9,979 nt of DNA from Fidelibacterota bacterium (GTDB lineage: Bacteria; Bipolaricaulota; Bipolaricaulia; Bipolaricaulales; Bipolaricaulaceae), in assembly GCA_024277405.1 (NCBI GenBank), contig JAJRVI010000119.1, positions 1 through 9,979 on the forward strand, written 5' to 3'. Positions 1-5,520 of the stretch are shown in pieces. Numbering within the stretch: the first letter of the stretch is position 1; each line of letters opens with the position of its first letter. A program made the position numbers and the translations under genes. The notes beneath the pieces are model-generated. The model saw nothing but the letters and a program-made list of their open reading frames with translations. It was not told where the DNA came from and searched no databases.

Positions 1-1
1 C

Positions 2-376
2 AACGTGGAGCTCCGCGCGGCCTTCCTCCGGCCCCTCCTCGCCCCCGATGCCCGTCGGGAGTTGGAGCGTTTAGGCGAGCGGATCCTGGCGGGCGAAGGC
101 ACGGAGGCAGATCTCGCCCGGGCCGAGGGTATCCTGGGGGACGCCTGGGCCGAGCCCACGCCCGGGATCCTGGATGCGATCCGGGCGCGGATGGAGCCCC
201 TGCGGCGCCTGGCCCGGGAGATCTCCGGTTCGGAGGGCATGCTGGCCGTGTACAAACTTTCCATCGCGTTGGCGACGGGTAAATGCGCGCCGGAGGAGTG
301 CGTACGTTCGTTTGTGGCGCTGGTCAATCGCTACCTCGCGGGCACGTCCACGTGTCCCCTGGCGGGGAAGTGGTGA
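2..376 (+). CDS. C-terminal part of an unrecognised protein (5' end outside window)
   Basis: The frame is open from the window edge to a TGA at 374-376. A GTG at position 5 could be a start, but the frame stays open upstream and no ribosome binding site is visible, so the gene probably begins before the window. About 124 residues are seen. They are rich in Arg, Glu, Leu and Ala and look mostly helical, with no membrane segment. Two cysteines in the motif CAPEEC lie about 30 residues from the end, and a third is in the tail motif STCPLAGKW. I do not recognise the family. Codon use fits a real GC-rich gene, and the next gene on this strand begins about 150 bp later. Whether the two are co-transcribed cannot be judged. 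Confidence 0.6.
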   Translation, partial: NVELRAAFLRPLLAPDARRELERLGERILAGEGTEADLARAEGILGDAWAEPTPGILDAIRARMEPLRRLAREISGSEGMLAVYKLSIALATGKCAPEECVRSFVALVNRYLAGTSTCPLAGKW

Positions 377-405
377 ATAAGGGATGTCCTCCCGGAGGCC
401 GCGTA

Positions 406-421
406 TGTGATGAGTATCACG
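406..421 (+). promoter_or_regulatory. Possible CRP/FNR-like palindrome
   Basis: The 16 bases read TGTGA-N6-TCACG, which matches 9 of the 10 fixed positions of the enterobacterial CRP consensus. They contain a perfect dyad, GTGAT-GAGT-ATCAC. The site lies about 110 bp upstream of the ATG at 530, in the 153-bp gap that holds no other gene. I see no convincing -35/-10 pair in this gap. One such match in 10 kb can occur by chance, and no CRP-family gene is in the window. Confidence 0.25.
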
Positions 422-514
422 GTCACGCTTCCCCCGGGCCGGAGACCAAGACGGGTACCCCAGGAGTACGCTGCCTTTCCCGAGATCCCCCTTCCCACCC
501 GAGAATATCTTCCT

Positions 515-527
515 GGAAGGAGGAGGG
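515..527 (+). promoter_or_regulatory. Ribosome binding site that sets the start at 530
   Basis: A purine run containing GGAGGAGGG ends two bases before the ATG at 530. The ATG is followed directly by a typical signal peptide. The same frame is open from a GTG at 407, but that upstream stretch has no Shine-Dalgarno sequence and encodes a Pro/Arg-rich segment with no domain character. The start at 530 is therefore preferred. Confidence 0.8.
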
Positions 528-529
528 AT

Positions 530-2014
530 ATGAGGAAGATCCCGGTGGGGGTTCTCATCGCTTGCACGATATCACTCGCGTGCGGGGCCACCCGTCTCAC
601 GGGCTCGTGGGAAGCACATGTGGACGTGATCCCGGACATCGAGCTCAGCTACGTGAAGTTCACCCTGGGGATCACCACCCAGGACATCACCCTGTCCACC
701 ACCTCGGTCTTCGATGGGGCCAGGGGGTTCACGGAGGAGCGCCTGGGGCTCGAGGGCCACGTGGGGCCCCTCAGCCTTGCGGGCGAGGCCTTGATCTCCC
801 CCATAGACGTAGTGCTCAAATCCACGCCTTACACCATCGCGGGCGATCCCGCGAATCCCCCCGCCGATCCCCCCGCGGTGGAGTGGAAGATCCTCGGCCC
901 TATCTACCGATGGGCCTACCTCCGGTTCGGCATATCCCTGGCCGGGGCGGATTTCTCCTTCAAGATCGAGCACTTCCTCGAGCATGTGTTGGAATTCCCT
1001 TACGGGGACTTCGGGCAAAGCTGGTCCACCACCTGTTCCCCCAACCTGCGGTACCTCCTCGTCTCCCGGGATCGCGAGGTGGATGTCCCCCGGGTGACCA
1101 TTTCCTACTACGCCGACGCCGCGAAGACGGTGCTCCTGAAGAGGGAGACGGTTGAGGGCCCGTTCGAGGTCCTCCCCGATCTGAGCGACTACACCCCCGC
1201 CGCCCGGACATACCTCGAGAACCTGGCCACGGCCCGGGCGACGGAGCTCGGCGCGGCGGCATTCGATATCCCCCTCCCTCAAACGGACGACCTCGTATTC
1301 AAGCTCTGGGTCCCGCACTACATGAGGTACACCTTCACCGCGGAGTATCCGCCCTTCAAGGCGAGCTTCATGTTCGACGATGTCTCCACCGGGATCCAAT
1401 TCGTCAGGACCACGGTGTCGCTGGATGATTTCCAGCCTTGTTGTGGGATCGGGGTGAGTGCGGAGCTCTCCTTCACCAAATGCCGCGGCTTCGAGTACCT
1501 GAAGATCACGCTGGAGGATGCCCTCAAATTCTGTTGTGGCCTCGACTTCGACATCACCATCCACTTCACCCCAACCCACAAGACGGTCTCGCTGGACTTC
1601 GATGGGGTCCTCTGGAAGCCCTGCGTGAAGGTCTATGTTGAGCCCGCGTTCGCCGACGGGTTCACGATTACCGGGCTCTACATCTATGGGTTCGAACTCC
1701 GCTGCGAGTTCGGCGACTGCAGCTACGCCAAGTTCCTCACCGCCTTCGACGTGGCGGCGCTGGAGGAGATCCTCGGGGAGGATATTTTCCAGGGCGATGA
1801 GTACGAGTACCTGGAGGTTGGGGTCTGTGGCCAGGCCTGCTGCGGCGGACGTTACCAGTTCAAGGGATTCATCTTCTTCCAGGAATCCGGGAGCTTCATG
1901 GGGATCACCCGGGTGGGCGCCGAGCTCACCTTCCCCCTCTTCCCCGGGTTCACGTTCGGGTTCAAATGGGACACGAGCCCCCTGTTCTCGTTCACCTGGA
2001 GGTTGAGTTTCTGA
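530..2014 (+). CDS. Exported Cys-rich beta-strand protein of unknown function, possibly outer-membrane
   Basis: This 494-residue protein begins with a basic residue pair and a hydrophobic signal peptide, with likely cleavage near residue 20 (ACGA/TRL). A lipobox reading of SLAC is possible but weak. The rest has many short alternating hydrophobic strands, for example around residues 305-350, 366-392 and 460-494. It ends WRLSF with a terminal Phe, the kind of last strand recognised by the outer-membrane assembly machinery in diderm bacteria. The mature part has 12 cysteines: C169, the pairs 304/305 and 335/336, then 318, 365, 392, 397, 433 and 437/438. The even number would suit disulfides in an exported protein. 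A Pro-rich linker lies near residues 106-116. I do not recognise a named family; similar GSW-beta-strand exported proteins are, as I recall, common in Bipolaricaulota. The gene probably forms an operon with the phosphatase 13 bp downstream. Confidence 0.8.
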   Translation: MRKIPVGVLIACTISLACGATRLTGSWEAHVDVIPDIELSYVKFTLGITTQDITLSTTSVFDGARGFTEERLGLEGHVGPLSLAGEALISPIDVVLKSTPYTIAGDPANPPADPPAVEWKILGPIYRWAYLRFGISLAGADFSFKIEHFLEHVLEFPYGDFGQSWSTTCSPNLRYLLVSRDREVDVPRVTISYYADAAKTVLLKRETVEGPFEVLPDLSDYTPAARTYLENLATARATELGAAAFDIPLPQTDDLVFKLWVPHYMRYTFTAEYPPFKASFMFDDVSTGIQFVRTTVSLDDFQPCCGIGVSAELSFTKCRGFEYLKITLEDALKFCCGLDFDITIHFTPTHKTVSLDFDGVLWKPCVKVYVEPAFADGFTITGLYIYGFELRCEFGDCSYAKFLTAFDVAALEEILGEDIFQGDEYEYLEVGVCGQACCGGRYQFKGFIFFQESGSFMGITRVGAELTFPLFPGFTFGFKWDTSPLFSFTWRLSF

Positions 2015-2027
2015 CCCCGAGGGCACG

Positions 2028-2804
2028 ATGATGGACAAGGAGCTCCTCTCCCGGGCGGCGGCCCTCTTCCGTGAGGAGGGGCGCCTCATCCGCCTGCCCC
2101 CCGATAAGACCATCGTTTTCGTGGGCGACACTCACGGGGACCGTGAGGCCTCGGAGTTCGTGATCTCCCGGTTCCTCCGCCCGGACCACGTGATCGTCTT
2201 CTTGGGGGACTACGTGGACCGGGGGCCGGACTCAGCGGGAAACCTGGAGCTCCTCCTGCGCACGAAGGTGGAATACCCCGAGAGGATATACCTCCTGATG
2301 GGCAACCATGAGGCTTGGACCCTGGAGCCCTTCACCCCGGCCGACTTCTGGCGCCGGTTGGCCCCGAACGCGGTCCAGGACTACGCCGATGCGCTTCTGT
2401 CCCTCCCCTTCGCCGCGTACCATCCGGCCGGGATCCTGGCCCTCCACGGGGCCTTCCCCGACGTGGAGCGGGTCGAGGACATCGCGGGGATCGAGCTCGG
2501 CTCGTTCGACTGGCGCAAGATCACGTGGGGGGATTGGGTGGACGCCCCGGGATACGTGGTGGACCCGGGAGCCTTCGGGCGCCCCGCATTCGGGCGGGAT
2601 TACTTCGAGGAGATGATGGGGCGATTGGCCCTGAAAGCCCTCGTCCGGTCTCATCAACCCTTCGCCCCCCTCTATCTCTTCGAGGACCGGTGCCTCACCA
2701 TATTCACGTCCCTGGCATACGGGGGCACGGAGCGGGTGGTAGCGGTGTTACGAGCGGAACGAGCGCTTCGCTCCGCCAAGGACCTCGAACTCCACTACAT
2801 CTAA
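2028..2804 (+). CDS. PPP-family metallophosphatase (Ser/Thr protein phosphatase-like)
   Basis: This 258-residue cytoplasmic protein carries the full ordered signature of the calcineurin-like PPP phosphatases: GDTHGD (33-38), GDYVDRG (60-66), GNHE (92-95), LHG (139-141), VRSHQ (206-210) and a C-terminal TSLAYGG (228-233). The predicted ligands of the two metal ions, D34, H36, D61, N93, H140 and H209, are all present, so it should be active. GNHE, the VRxHQ motif and the TSxxY ending favour the protein-phosphatase branch over ApaH (diadenosine tetraphosphatase); the substrate is unknown. The start is one of two adjacent ATGs (2028 or 2031) after a weak GAGGG. It follows the exported-protein gene by 13 bp, so co-transcription is likely, though nothing links their functions. 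Its end faces the end of the minus-strand gene at 2822. Confidence 0.93.
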   Translation: MMDKELLSRAAALFREEGRLIRLPPDKTIVFVGDTHGDREASEFVISRFLRPDHVIVFLGDYVDRGPDSAGNLELLLRTKVEYPERIYLLMGNHEAWTLEPFTPADFWRRLAPNAVQDYADALLSLPFAAYHPAGILALHGAFPDVERVEDIAGIELGSFDWRKITWGDWVDAPGYVVDPGAFGRPAFGRDYFEEMMGRLALKALVRSHQPFAPLYLFEDRCLTIFTSLAYGGTERVVAVLRAERALRSAKDLELHYI

Positions 2805-2805
2805 A

Positions 2806-2836
2806 GGGATCCACCGCGGGGTCAAGGTTGGATCCC
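2806..2836. terminator. Hairpin between convergent genes, possible bidirectional terminator
   Basis: GGGATCC at 2806-2812 and GGATCCC at 2830-2836 form a perfect 7-bp inverted repeat with a 17-base loop. It sits exactly where the phosphatase gene and the minus-strand hydrolase gene converge, with only 17 bp between their stops, and overlaps the hydrolase stop codon. There is no T run on either side, so it is at best a weak intrinsic terminator. Confidence 0.3.
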
Positions 2837-3784
2837 GGGGATGACCACGATCTCATCCAGGGCCCGGTCCGCCCGGGCCACATAGGTCCGATACCCCCGG
2901 GCGCGGGCCTTCGTCACGTAATCCACGATGCGCTCCAGATTCGCGCCGCGGTATCCCGTCCCGTCGTCCACGTAGTCCATGGAGAGGACGAACTTCCCCG
3001 CCGCGATCACGCGGTCGAGGTAGGGGAAGCGCTCCGCCCGCCACTCCGGCGTGGTGGGCTCTGTACCCCAATAGAAGAGGTCCTCCACCCCCCATCCCGA
3101 AACCGCGGTGAGCAGGGACCCGTTCACGTCGAAGTCCAATATCCGCTCCGCATTTTGCGGCACGATCAGGAAGCGCGGCACGCGTTCGCGGGCGTAACGG
3201 GCGATCCGGAGGAGGAACGCGATCATCCGGTGCGCCGCTTCATCCACCGGCAAGGCCTCGCCCTCCGGGTTGTAGGGATCGGACCAGTACTCGAACGAAT
3301 CCACGGTGTCCAGGTAAACGCCGGAGAAGCCCTGGGCGAGGACCTTCTCCAGGTATGAGAGGATAATCCTCTGCCAGGAGGGATCCCAATACCGTACGCG
3401 GTAATTTCCGGGCCAATTGGGATTCGCTTGCCCCAACCAATCCGGGGCACCGGGATCGGGAGTGCCATCTCGGTCCGCGTCCCAAGCCCTATCCCAGTAA
3501 TAACGGTAATCCTCGGCCTCGCCGACGGAGAGATACGCCAGTACGGTGATCCCGCGCTCCACCATGCTTCTGATCTCATCCGCGTGATAACGTCCCGCGT
3601 CGCTTCCGTCCCGGGAATAATCGATGATCGCTAACTCGTATCCCGAAGCGATTATCTCGGGGATAACGGCGTTCTGAAGCTGGCAAAGGAACGCCCGCGA
3701 ATCCCCCGGCCCCGCAGTGCCCGCGGTCGCAAGGAGGGCGAGGCAGGCGCCGAACAGGGGGATGGTGAGGACCGATCGGATCAT
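2822..3784 (-). CDS. Secreted TM1410/GH114-like glycoside hydrolase
   Basis: This 320-residue protein begins with a signal peptide of about 24 residues, cleaved near TAGTAG. The rest matches the (beta/alpha)8 family known as MJ1477/TM1410, related to GH114 endo-alpha-1,4-polygalactosaminidases. Recognisable blocks are IIDYSRDG (53-60), YLSVGEAEDYRYYW (84-97), VRYWDPSW (130-137), GVYLDTVDSFEYW (155-167) and GVEDLFYW (232-239). Acidic residues in these blocks, notably E89 and D159, are catalytic candidates by position. The family is expected to cut galactosamine-containing exopolysaccharide outside the cell, but few members are characterised. Residues 102-110 read DADRDGTPD, a DxDxDGxxD calcium-loop pattern that looks like an insertion. 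The ATG is preceded by AAGGGA at about 10 bases. It starts 4 bp after the stop of the thioredoxin-like gene, so the two are probably one operon. Confidence 0.85.
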   Translation of the reverse strand: MIRSVLTIPLFGACLALLATAGTAGPGDSRAFLCQLQNAVIPEIIASGYELAIIDYSRDGSDAGRYHADEIRSMVERGITVLAYLSVGEAEDYRYYWDRAWDADRDGTPDPGAPDWLGQANPNWPGNYRVRYWDPSWQRIILSYLEKVLAQGFSGVYLDTVDSFEYWSDPYNPEGEALPVDEAAHRMIAFLLRIARYARERVPRFLIVPQNAERILDFDVNGSLLTAVSGWGVEDLFYWGTEPTTPEWRAERFPYLDRVIAAGKFVLSMDYVDDGTGYRGANLERIVDYVTKARARGYRTYVARADRALDEIVVIPGIQP

Positions 3785-3788
3785 CCGA

Positions 3789-4049
3789 TCACGTTCCCTT
3801 TCGGCCTAGCCCCAAGCTCCGGGGATCGGGACCGGAGGCGATGCAACACGGGGCCAGTTCCCCATCGATGACCACGGCGGGGAGGGAACGGATCCCTAAG
3901 GACTTCGCCCGCTCGGCCACCGTGGGATCACCCATGTCCAGCGCGCGGATCTCACAGCAGAGTCGGGCCGTTTGCCGTATGGACTCGATAAATCTTTCGC
4001 ATACGGGACATCCGGCGCTGAACACCTCCACTATCCGCTTCTCGCGCAT
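3789..4049 (-). CDS. Small thioredoxin-fold protein with CPVC motif
   Basis: This 86-residue protein has the thioredoxin/glutaredoxin layout: a first strand (IVEVFSAG), the active-site motif CPVC at 14-17, a helix, a second strand (EIRALDMG), and SLPAVVID near residues 56-62 with the expected cis-proline P57. It also carries the vicinal pairs CC31/32 and CC68/69, giving six cysteines in 86 residues, which suits thiol exchange or metal binding. It has no signal peptide, so it should be cytoplasmic. The frame stays open upstream through a MerR-like segment to beyond 4500. I chose the ATG at 4049 because a near-ideal Shine-Dalgarno sequence precedes it by 6 bases and because the thioredoxin fold starts there. 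A longer fusion protein remains possible. It is followed after 4 bp by the secreted hydrolase gene. Confidence 0.75.
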   Translation of the reverse strand: MREKRIVEVFSAGCPVCERFIESIRQTARLCCEIRALDMGDPTVAERAKSLGIRSLPAVVIDGELAPCCIASGPDPRSLGLGRKGT

Positions 4050-4055
4050 CTCCCG

Positions 4056-4067
4056 ATCACCCCCCTC
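4056..4067 (-). promoter_or_regulatory. Strong ribosome binding site for the thioredoxin-like gene
   Basis: On the minus strand the sequence reads GAGGGGGGTGAT, close to the full complement of the 16S rRNA 3' end, and is separated from the ATG at 4049 by six bases. It decides the start of the small thioredoxin-fold protein. It lies inside the end of the MerR-like segment, which reads in the same frame. Confidence 0.75.
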
Positions 4068-4236
4068 GAGCGGCCCCAGGATGGGACACGCACCGCTCAC
4101 GTCGCCCTCCCCACATGCCGAGAGAGGCTCTTCAAGGCCCCGCTTTATCCCCTGGAAGAAGCGCAATTTGCCTTCCACTTCCCCGAGCTTTCCCTGGTCC
4201 CACTCTTTGGCCTGTGGCCGTGGGTTCCCCCGTAGC

Positions 4237-4258
4237 TTGACGCAATCGTAAGGGTCAA
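4237..4258 (-). repeat. Inverted repeat, possible second MerR-like site
   Basis: On the minus strand TTGAC and GTCAA form a perfect inverted repeat around 12 bases, including CTTACG and a near-complement CGTCAAG. It begins with TTGACCCT, the same eight bases that start the MerR-type promoter 54 bp upstream. No good -10 follows. It may be a degraded duplicate operator, or chance within the relic coding sequence. Confidence 0.3.
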
Positions 4259-4280
4259 ATACCCCATCCGCGTTCGGGGA

Positions 4281-4312
4281 AGTATAGGACATGCACTGCG
4301 GTGCAGGGTCAA
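4281..4312 (-). promoter_or_regulatory. MerR-class promoter with long spacer and dyad operator
   Basis: On the minus strand a -35 TTGACC (4312-4307) and a -10 TATACT (4286-4281) are separated by 20 bp, the over-long spacing typical of promoters activated by MerR proteins. The spacer contains a perfect dyad, TGCAC-CGCA-GTGCA (4305-4292), centred 2 bp from the middle of the spacer, with further symmetric pairs on both sides. Transcription would start near 4274 and run into the MerR relic, the thioredoxin-like gene and the hydrolase. An ATG at 4292 lies inside the spacer and so cannot be used from this promoter. Confidence 0.65.
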
Positions 4313-4313
4313 T

Positions 4314-4349
4314 CCGCCCCGGGGCCGCAAAACGACCTGTGAGGGGCGG
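4314..4349 (-). terminator. GC-rich hairpin after the sigma factor gene
   Basis: CCGCCCC and GGGGCGG form a perfect 7-bp inverted repeat with a 22-base loop, starting 7 bp after the sigma factor stop and ending 1 bp before the -35 box of the MerR-type promoter. There is no T run after it; TTTT lies inside the loop. It may slow read-through from the sigma gene, but this is weak evidence. Confidence 0.25.
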
Positions 4350-4356
4350 CGACGCT

Positions 4357-5232
4357 TCAGGCACTGACGAGCTTGCGGTAGTACTCGAGGGCCTCGGAGG
4401 TCCACGCTTTGAGGCGCCGGAGCGCCTGTTTCTCCAGCTGACGCACGCGCTCACGGGAAACGCCCAGCACCCGGGCCACCTCCGCCAAGCTCTGGGGCTT
4501 CGCCCCCTCGAGGCCATAGCGGAGGCGTACCACCAGGGCCTCCTTTGGCGGGAGCTGTGACACGAGCTCGAGAAGCTCCTCCCTCATGAGCTCTTGCAGG
4601 GCGAGCTTCTCGGTGGTGGGCATCTCCTCGTCGGCCACGAGGTCGTCCAGGGTCTCCTCCCCATCGGCCCCCACGGGCATGTCCAGGGAGATCACCTCCC
4701 CGATGGTGCGCTCGAGTTGCCGCAGGCGCTCCACCGTGAGGCCGGGATAGGAAATGGTGTCCACGGTCTCGGCGATGCCCTCGTCGCCGAAACTCGCTTT
4801 GAGCTTGGCCCACCGGACCAATGCCCGGAACAGGTACGCGGGGATACGGATGAGCTGCGATTGACGTTCGATGGCCGCCCCGATCGCCTGGCGGATCCAC
4901 CAGCGCGCGTAGGTGGAGAAGCGGTACCCCTTCTCGGGATCGAACCGCGCCGCCGCCTCGAGGAGCCCGATATTCCCCTCCTGGATCAGGTCCAAGAGGT
5001 CGAGCCCGGTATCCCCGTACTCGCGGGCGATGGAGACCACGAGCCTGAGATGTGCCAGTATCAAGCGATTGCGGGCCTCGATATCCCCCTGGCGCATACG
5101 GCGGGCGAGTTCACGTTCCTCCTCGGGGGAAAGGGGCGGGATCCGGGCGACCTCGGCGAGGTAGAGGCCGAGGATATCCACCCCGTGATCTTCGCTCCCT
5201 TCGTCCCAGAGGTACCGCTGCTTCTCCGCCAT
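4357..5232 (-). CDS. RNA polymerase sigma factor, RpoD/SigA type (sigma70 group 1/2)
   Basis: This 291-residue protein has the sigma70 regions in order. Region 1.2 is near 17-45 (LGLYLAEVARIPPLSPEEE) and region 2 is at 52-128, including DLIQEGNIGL (81-90), FDPEKGYRFSTYARWWIRQA (97-116) and the -10 recognition helix ending QSQLIRIP. Region 3 runs to about 205, with SLDMPVGADGEETLDDL. Region 4 lies at about 222-278, with helix-turn-helix SLAEVARVLGVSRERVRQLE (248-267) that reads the -35 box. The inhibitory region 1.1 of full primary sigmas is absent, so this is either a short primary sigma or a group 2 sigma. Most primary sigmas have Thr where this has Arg in YARWW. The ATG at 5232 has no Shine-Dalgarno sequence nearby. 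An in-frame GTG at residue 18 is an alternative, but it would trim region 1.2. The promoter suggested at 5247-5274 gives a leader of about 10 bases, which fits a weakly led start. Confidence 0.93.
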   Translation of the reverse strand: MAEKQRYLWDEGSEDHGVDILGLYLAEVARIPPLSPEEERELARRMRQGDIEARNRLILAHLRLVVSIAREYGDTGLDLLDLIQEGNIGLLEAAARFDPEKGYRFSTYARWWIRQAIGAAIERQSQLIRIPAYLFRALVRWAKLKASFGDEGIAETVDTISYPGLTVERLRQLERTIGEVISLDMPVGADGEETLDDLVADEEMPTTEKLALQELMREELLELVSQLPPKEALVVRLRYGLEGAKPQSLAEVARVLGVSRERVRQLEKQALRRLKAWTSEALEYYRKLVSA

Positions 5233-5246
5233 GGAAGATCGATTTC

Positions 5247-5274
5247 AGTGTATCTCCTGCGTCCCGGAGCTCAA
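5247..5274 (-). promoter_or_regulatory. Candidate promoter of the sigma factor gene
   Basis: On the minus strand TTGAGC (5274-5269) and TACACT (5252-5247) are spaced by 16 bp. Transcription would start near 5240, about 10 bases before the ATG at 5232. Both boxes are imperfect, but the region is otherwise GC-rich and holds no better pair. Confidence 0.4.
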
Positions 5275-5376
5275 GGCCCCCTTCACTGCTCCCCGATGAC
5301 TTTCGCCCGGGGCACATCCGCATTAAACTTCCGTTGGCTTCGATGGCGACGATCGTTCCACGTGGTGAACCCCCGT

Positions 5377-5496
5377 CCCGGCCCCCCGTGTCCGCGCACG
5401 GGGCCGCCGGGGAGGTTTGGGGACACCGTGGGCGAGGCCGTTGCGGAGCCCACGGCGTGAGGGCCCATGCTGGCCGCGTCCGGGGGCGCTTCCCGG
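5377..5496. other. Cluster of GC-rich hairpins between the sigma factor and GH130 genes
   Basis: The gap 5233-5520 (288 bp) holds no supported gene. Within it are three hairpins. The first has stem CCCCGTG (5384-5390) with CACGGGG (5397-5403), extended by CCCGG (5377-5381) with CCGGG (5407-5411). The second has CCGTGGGC (5426-5433) with GCCCACGG (5448-5455). The third has CCGGG (5480-5484) with CCCGG (5492-5496). They lie 25 to 145 bp before the GH130 gene and could form its structured leader. I recognise no riboswitch or RNA-gene class in either orientation and see no convincing promoter for the plus strand. A weak candidate -10, TAAACT, lies near 5324. Confidence 0.45.
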
Positions 5497-5520
5497 GGAG
5501 GGACATTCTGAAGGGGGATC

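Larger units (their letters stand above)
4050..4262 (-). pseudogene. Relic of a MerR-family metal-responsive regulator (C-terminal half only)
   Basis: In the thioredoxin frame, just upstream of it, the translation KLGEVEGKLRFFQGIKRGLE (K at 4190) is followed by EPLSACGEGDVSGACPIL. From memory this lines up without gaps with the dimerisation helix and metal loop of mercury-type MerR (Tn501). In both, 24 residues separate the K of the KL pair from the first loop Cys, and the two loop cysteines (codons at 4113-4115 and 4086-4088) are 9 positions apart, with the second followed by Pro. The third ligand of MerR (Cys82) would fall on Arg here. An intact MerR needs about 90 residues before the KL; only about 30 codons fit between it and the -10 box, so the helix-turn-helix is missing. 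No stop separates it from the thioredoxin-like gene, and no good start is visible. A weak wing-like trace, FDPYDCVKLR, may be chance. It could be decay or a small HTH-less metal-binding domain fused to the thioredoxin. Confidence 0.6.

Noticed and set aside
407..529. N-terminal extension of the exported protein from GTG 407
   Set aside because: It would place 41 Pro/Arg-rich residues before a clear signal peptide. The strong ribosome binding site at 515-527 selects ATG 530.
283..1155. Plus-strand frame of 290 codons
   Set aside because: It overlaps two better-supported genes in another frame, is rich in Gly, Arg, Pro and His, and shows no family motif.
572..2131. Long open frame of 519 codons on the minus strand
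   Set aside because: It is antisense to the exported-protein gene. Its translation is a low-complexity mix rich in Glu, Gly, Arg and Pro, as expected from GC-rich codon bias on the other strand, and it has no domain or ribosome binding site.
4293..4517. Upstream extension of the thioredoxin/MerR frame into the sigma gene
   Set aside because: The first 74 codons run out of frame through the sigma factor coding region and the MerR-type promoter, and are rich in Arg, Ser and Pro without any helix-turn-helix.
5345..5358. Third LacI-type site (core AACGAT on the minus strand) before the GH130 gene
   Set aside because: Only 6 of 14 positions agree with the distal importer site, so it shares little beyond the core and is not distinguishable from chance.
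4594..5460. Plus-strand frame of 288 codons across the sigma factor gene
   Set aside because: It is antisense to a well-recognised sigma factor, and its translation is the typical shadow of conserved sigma codons.
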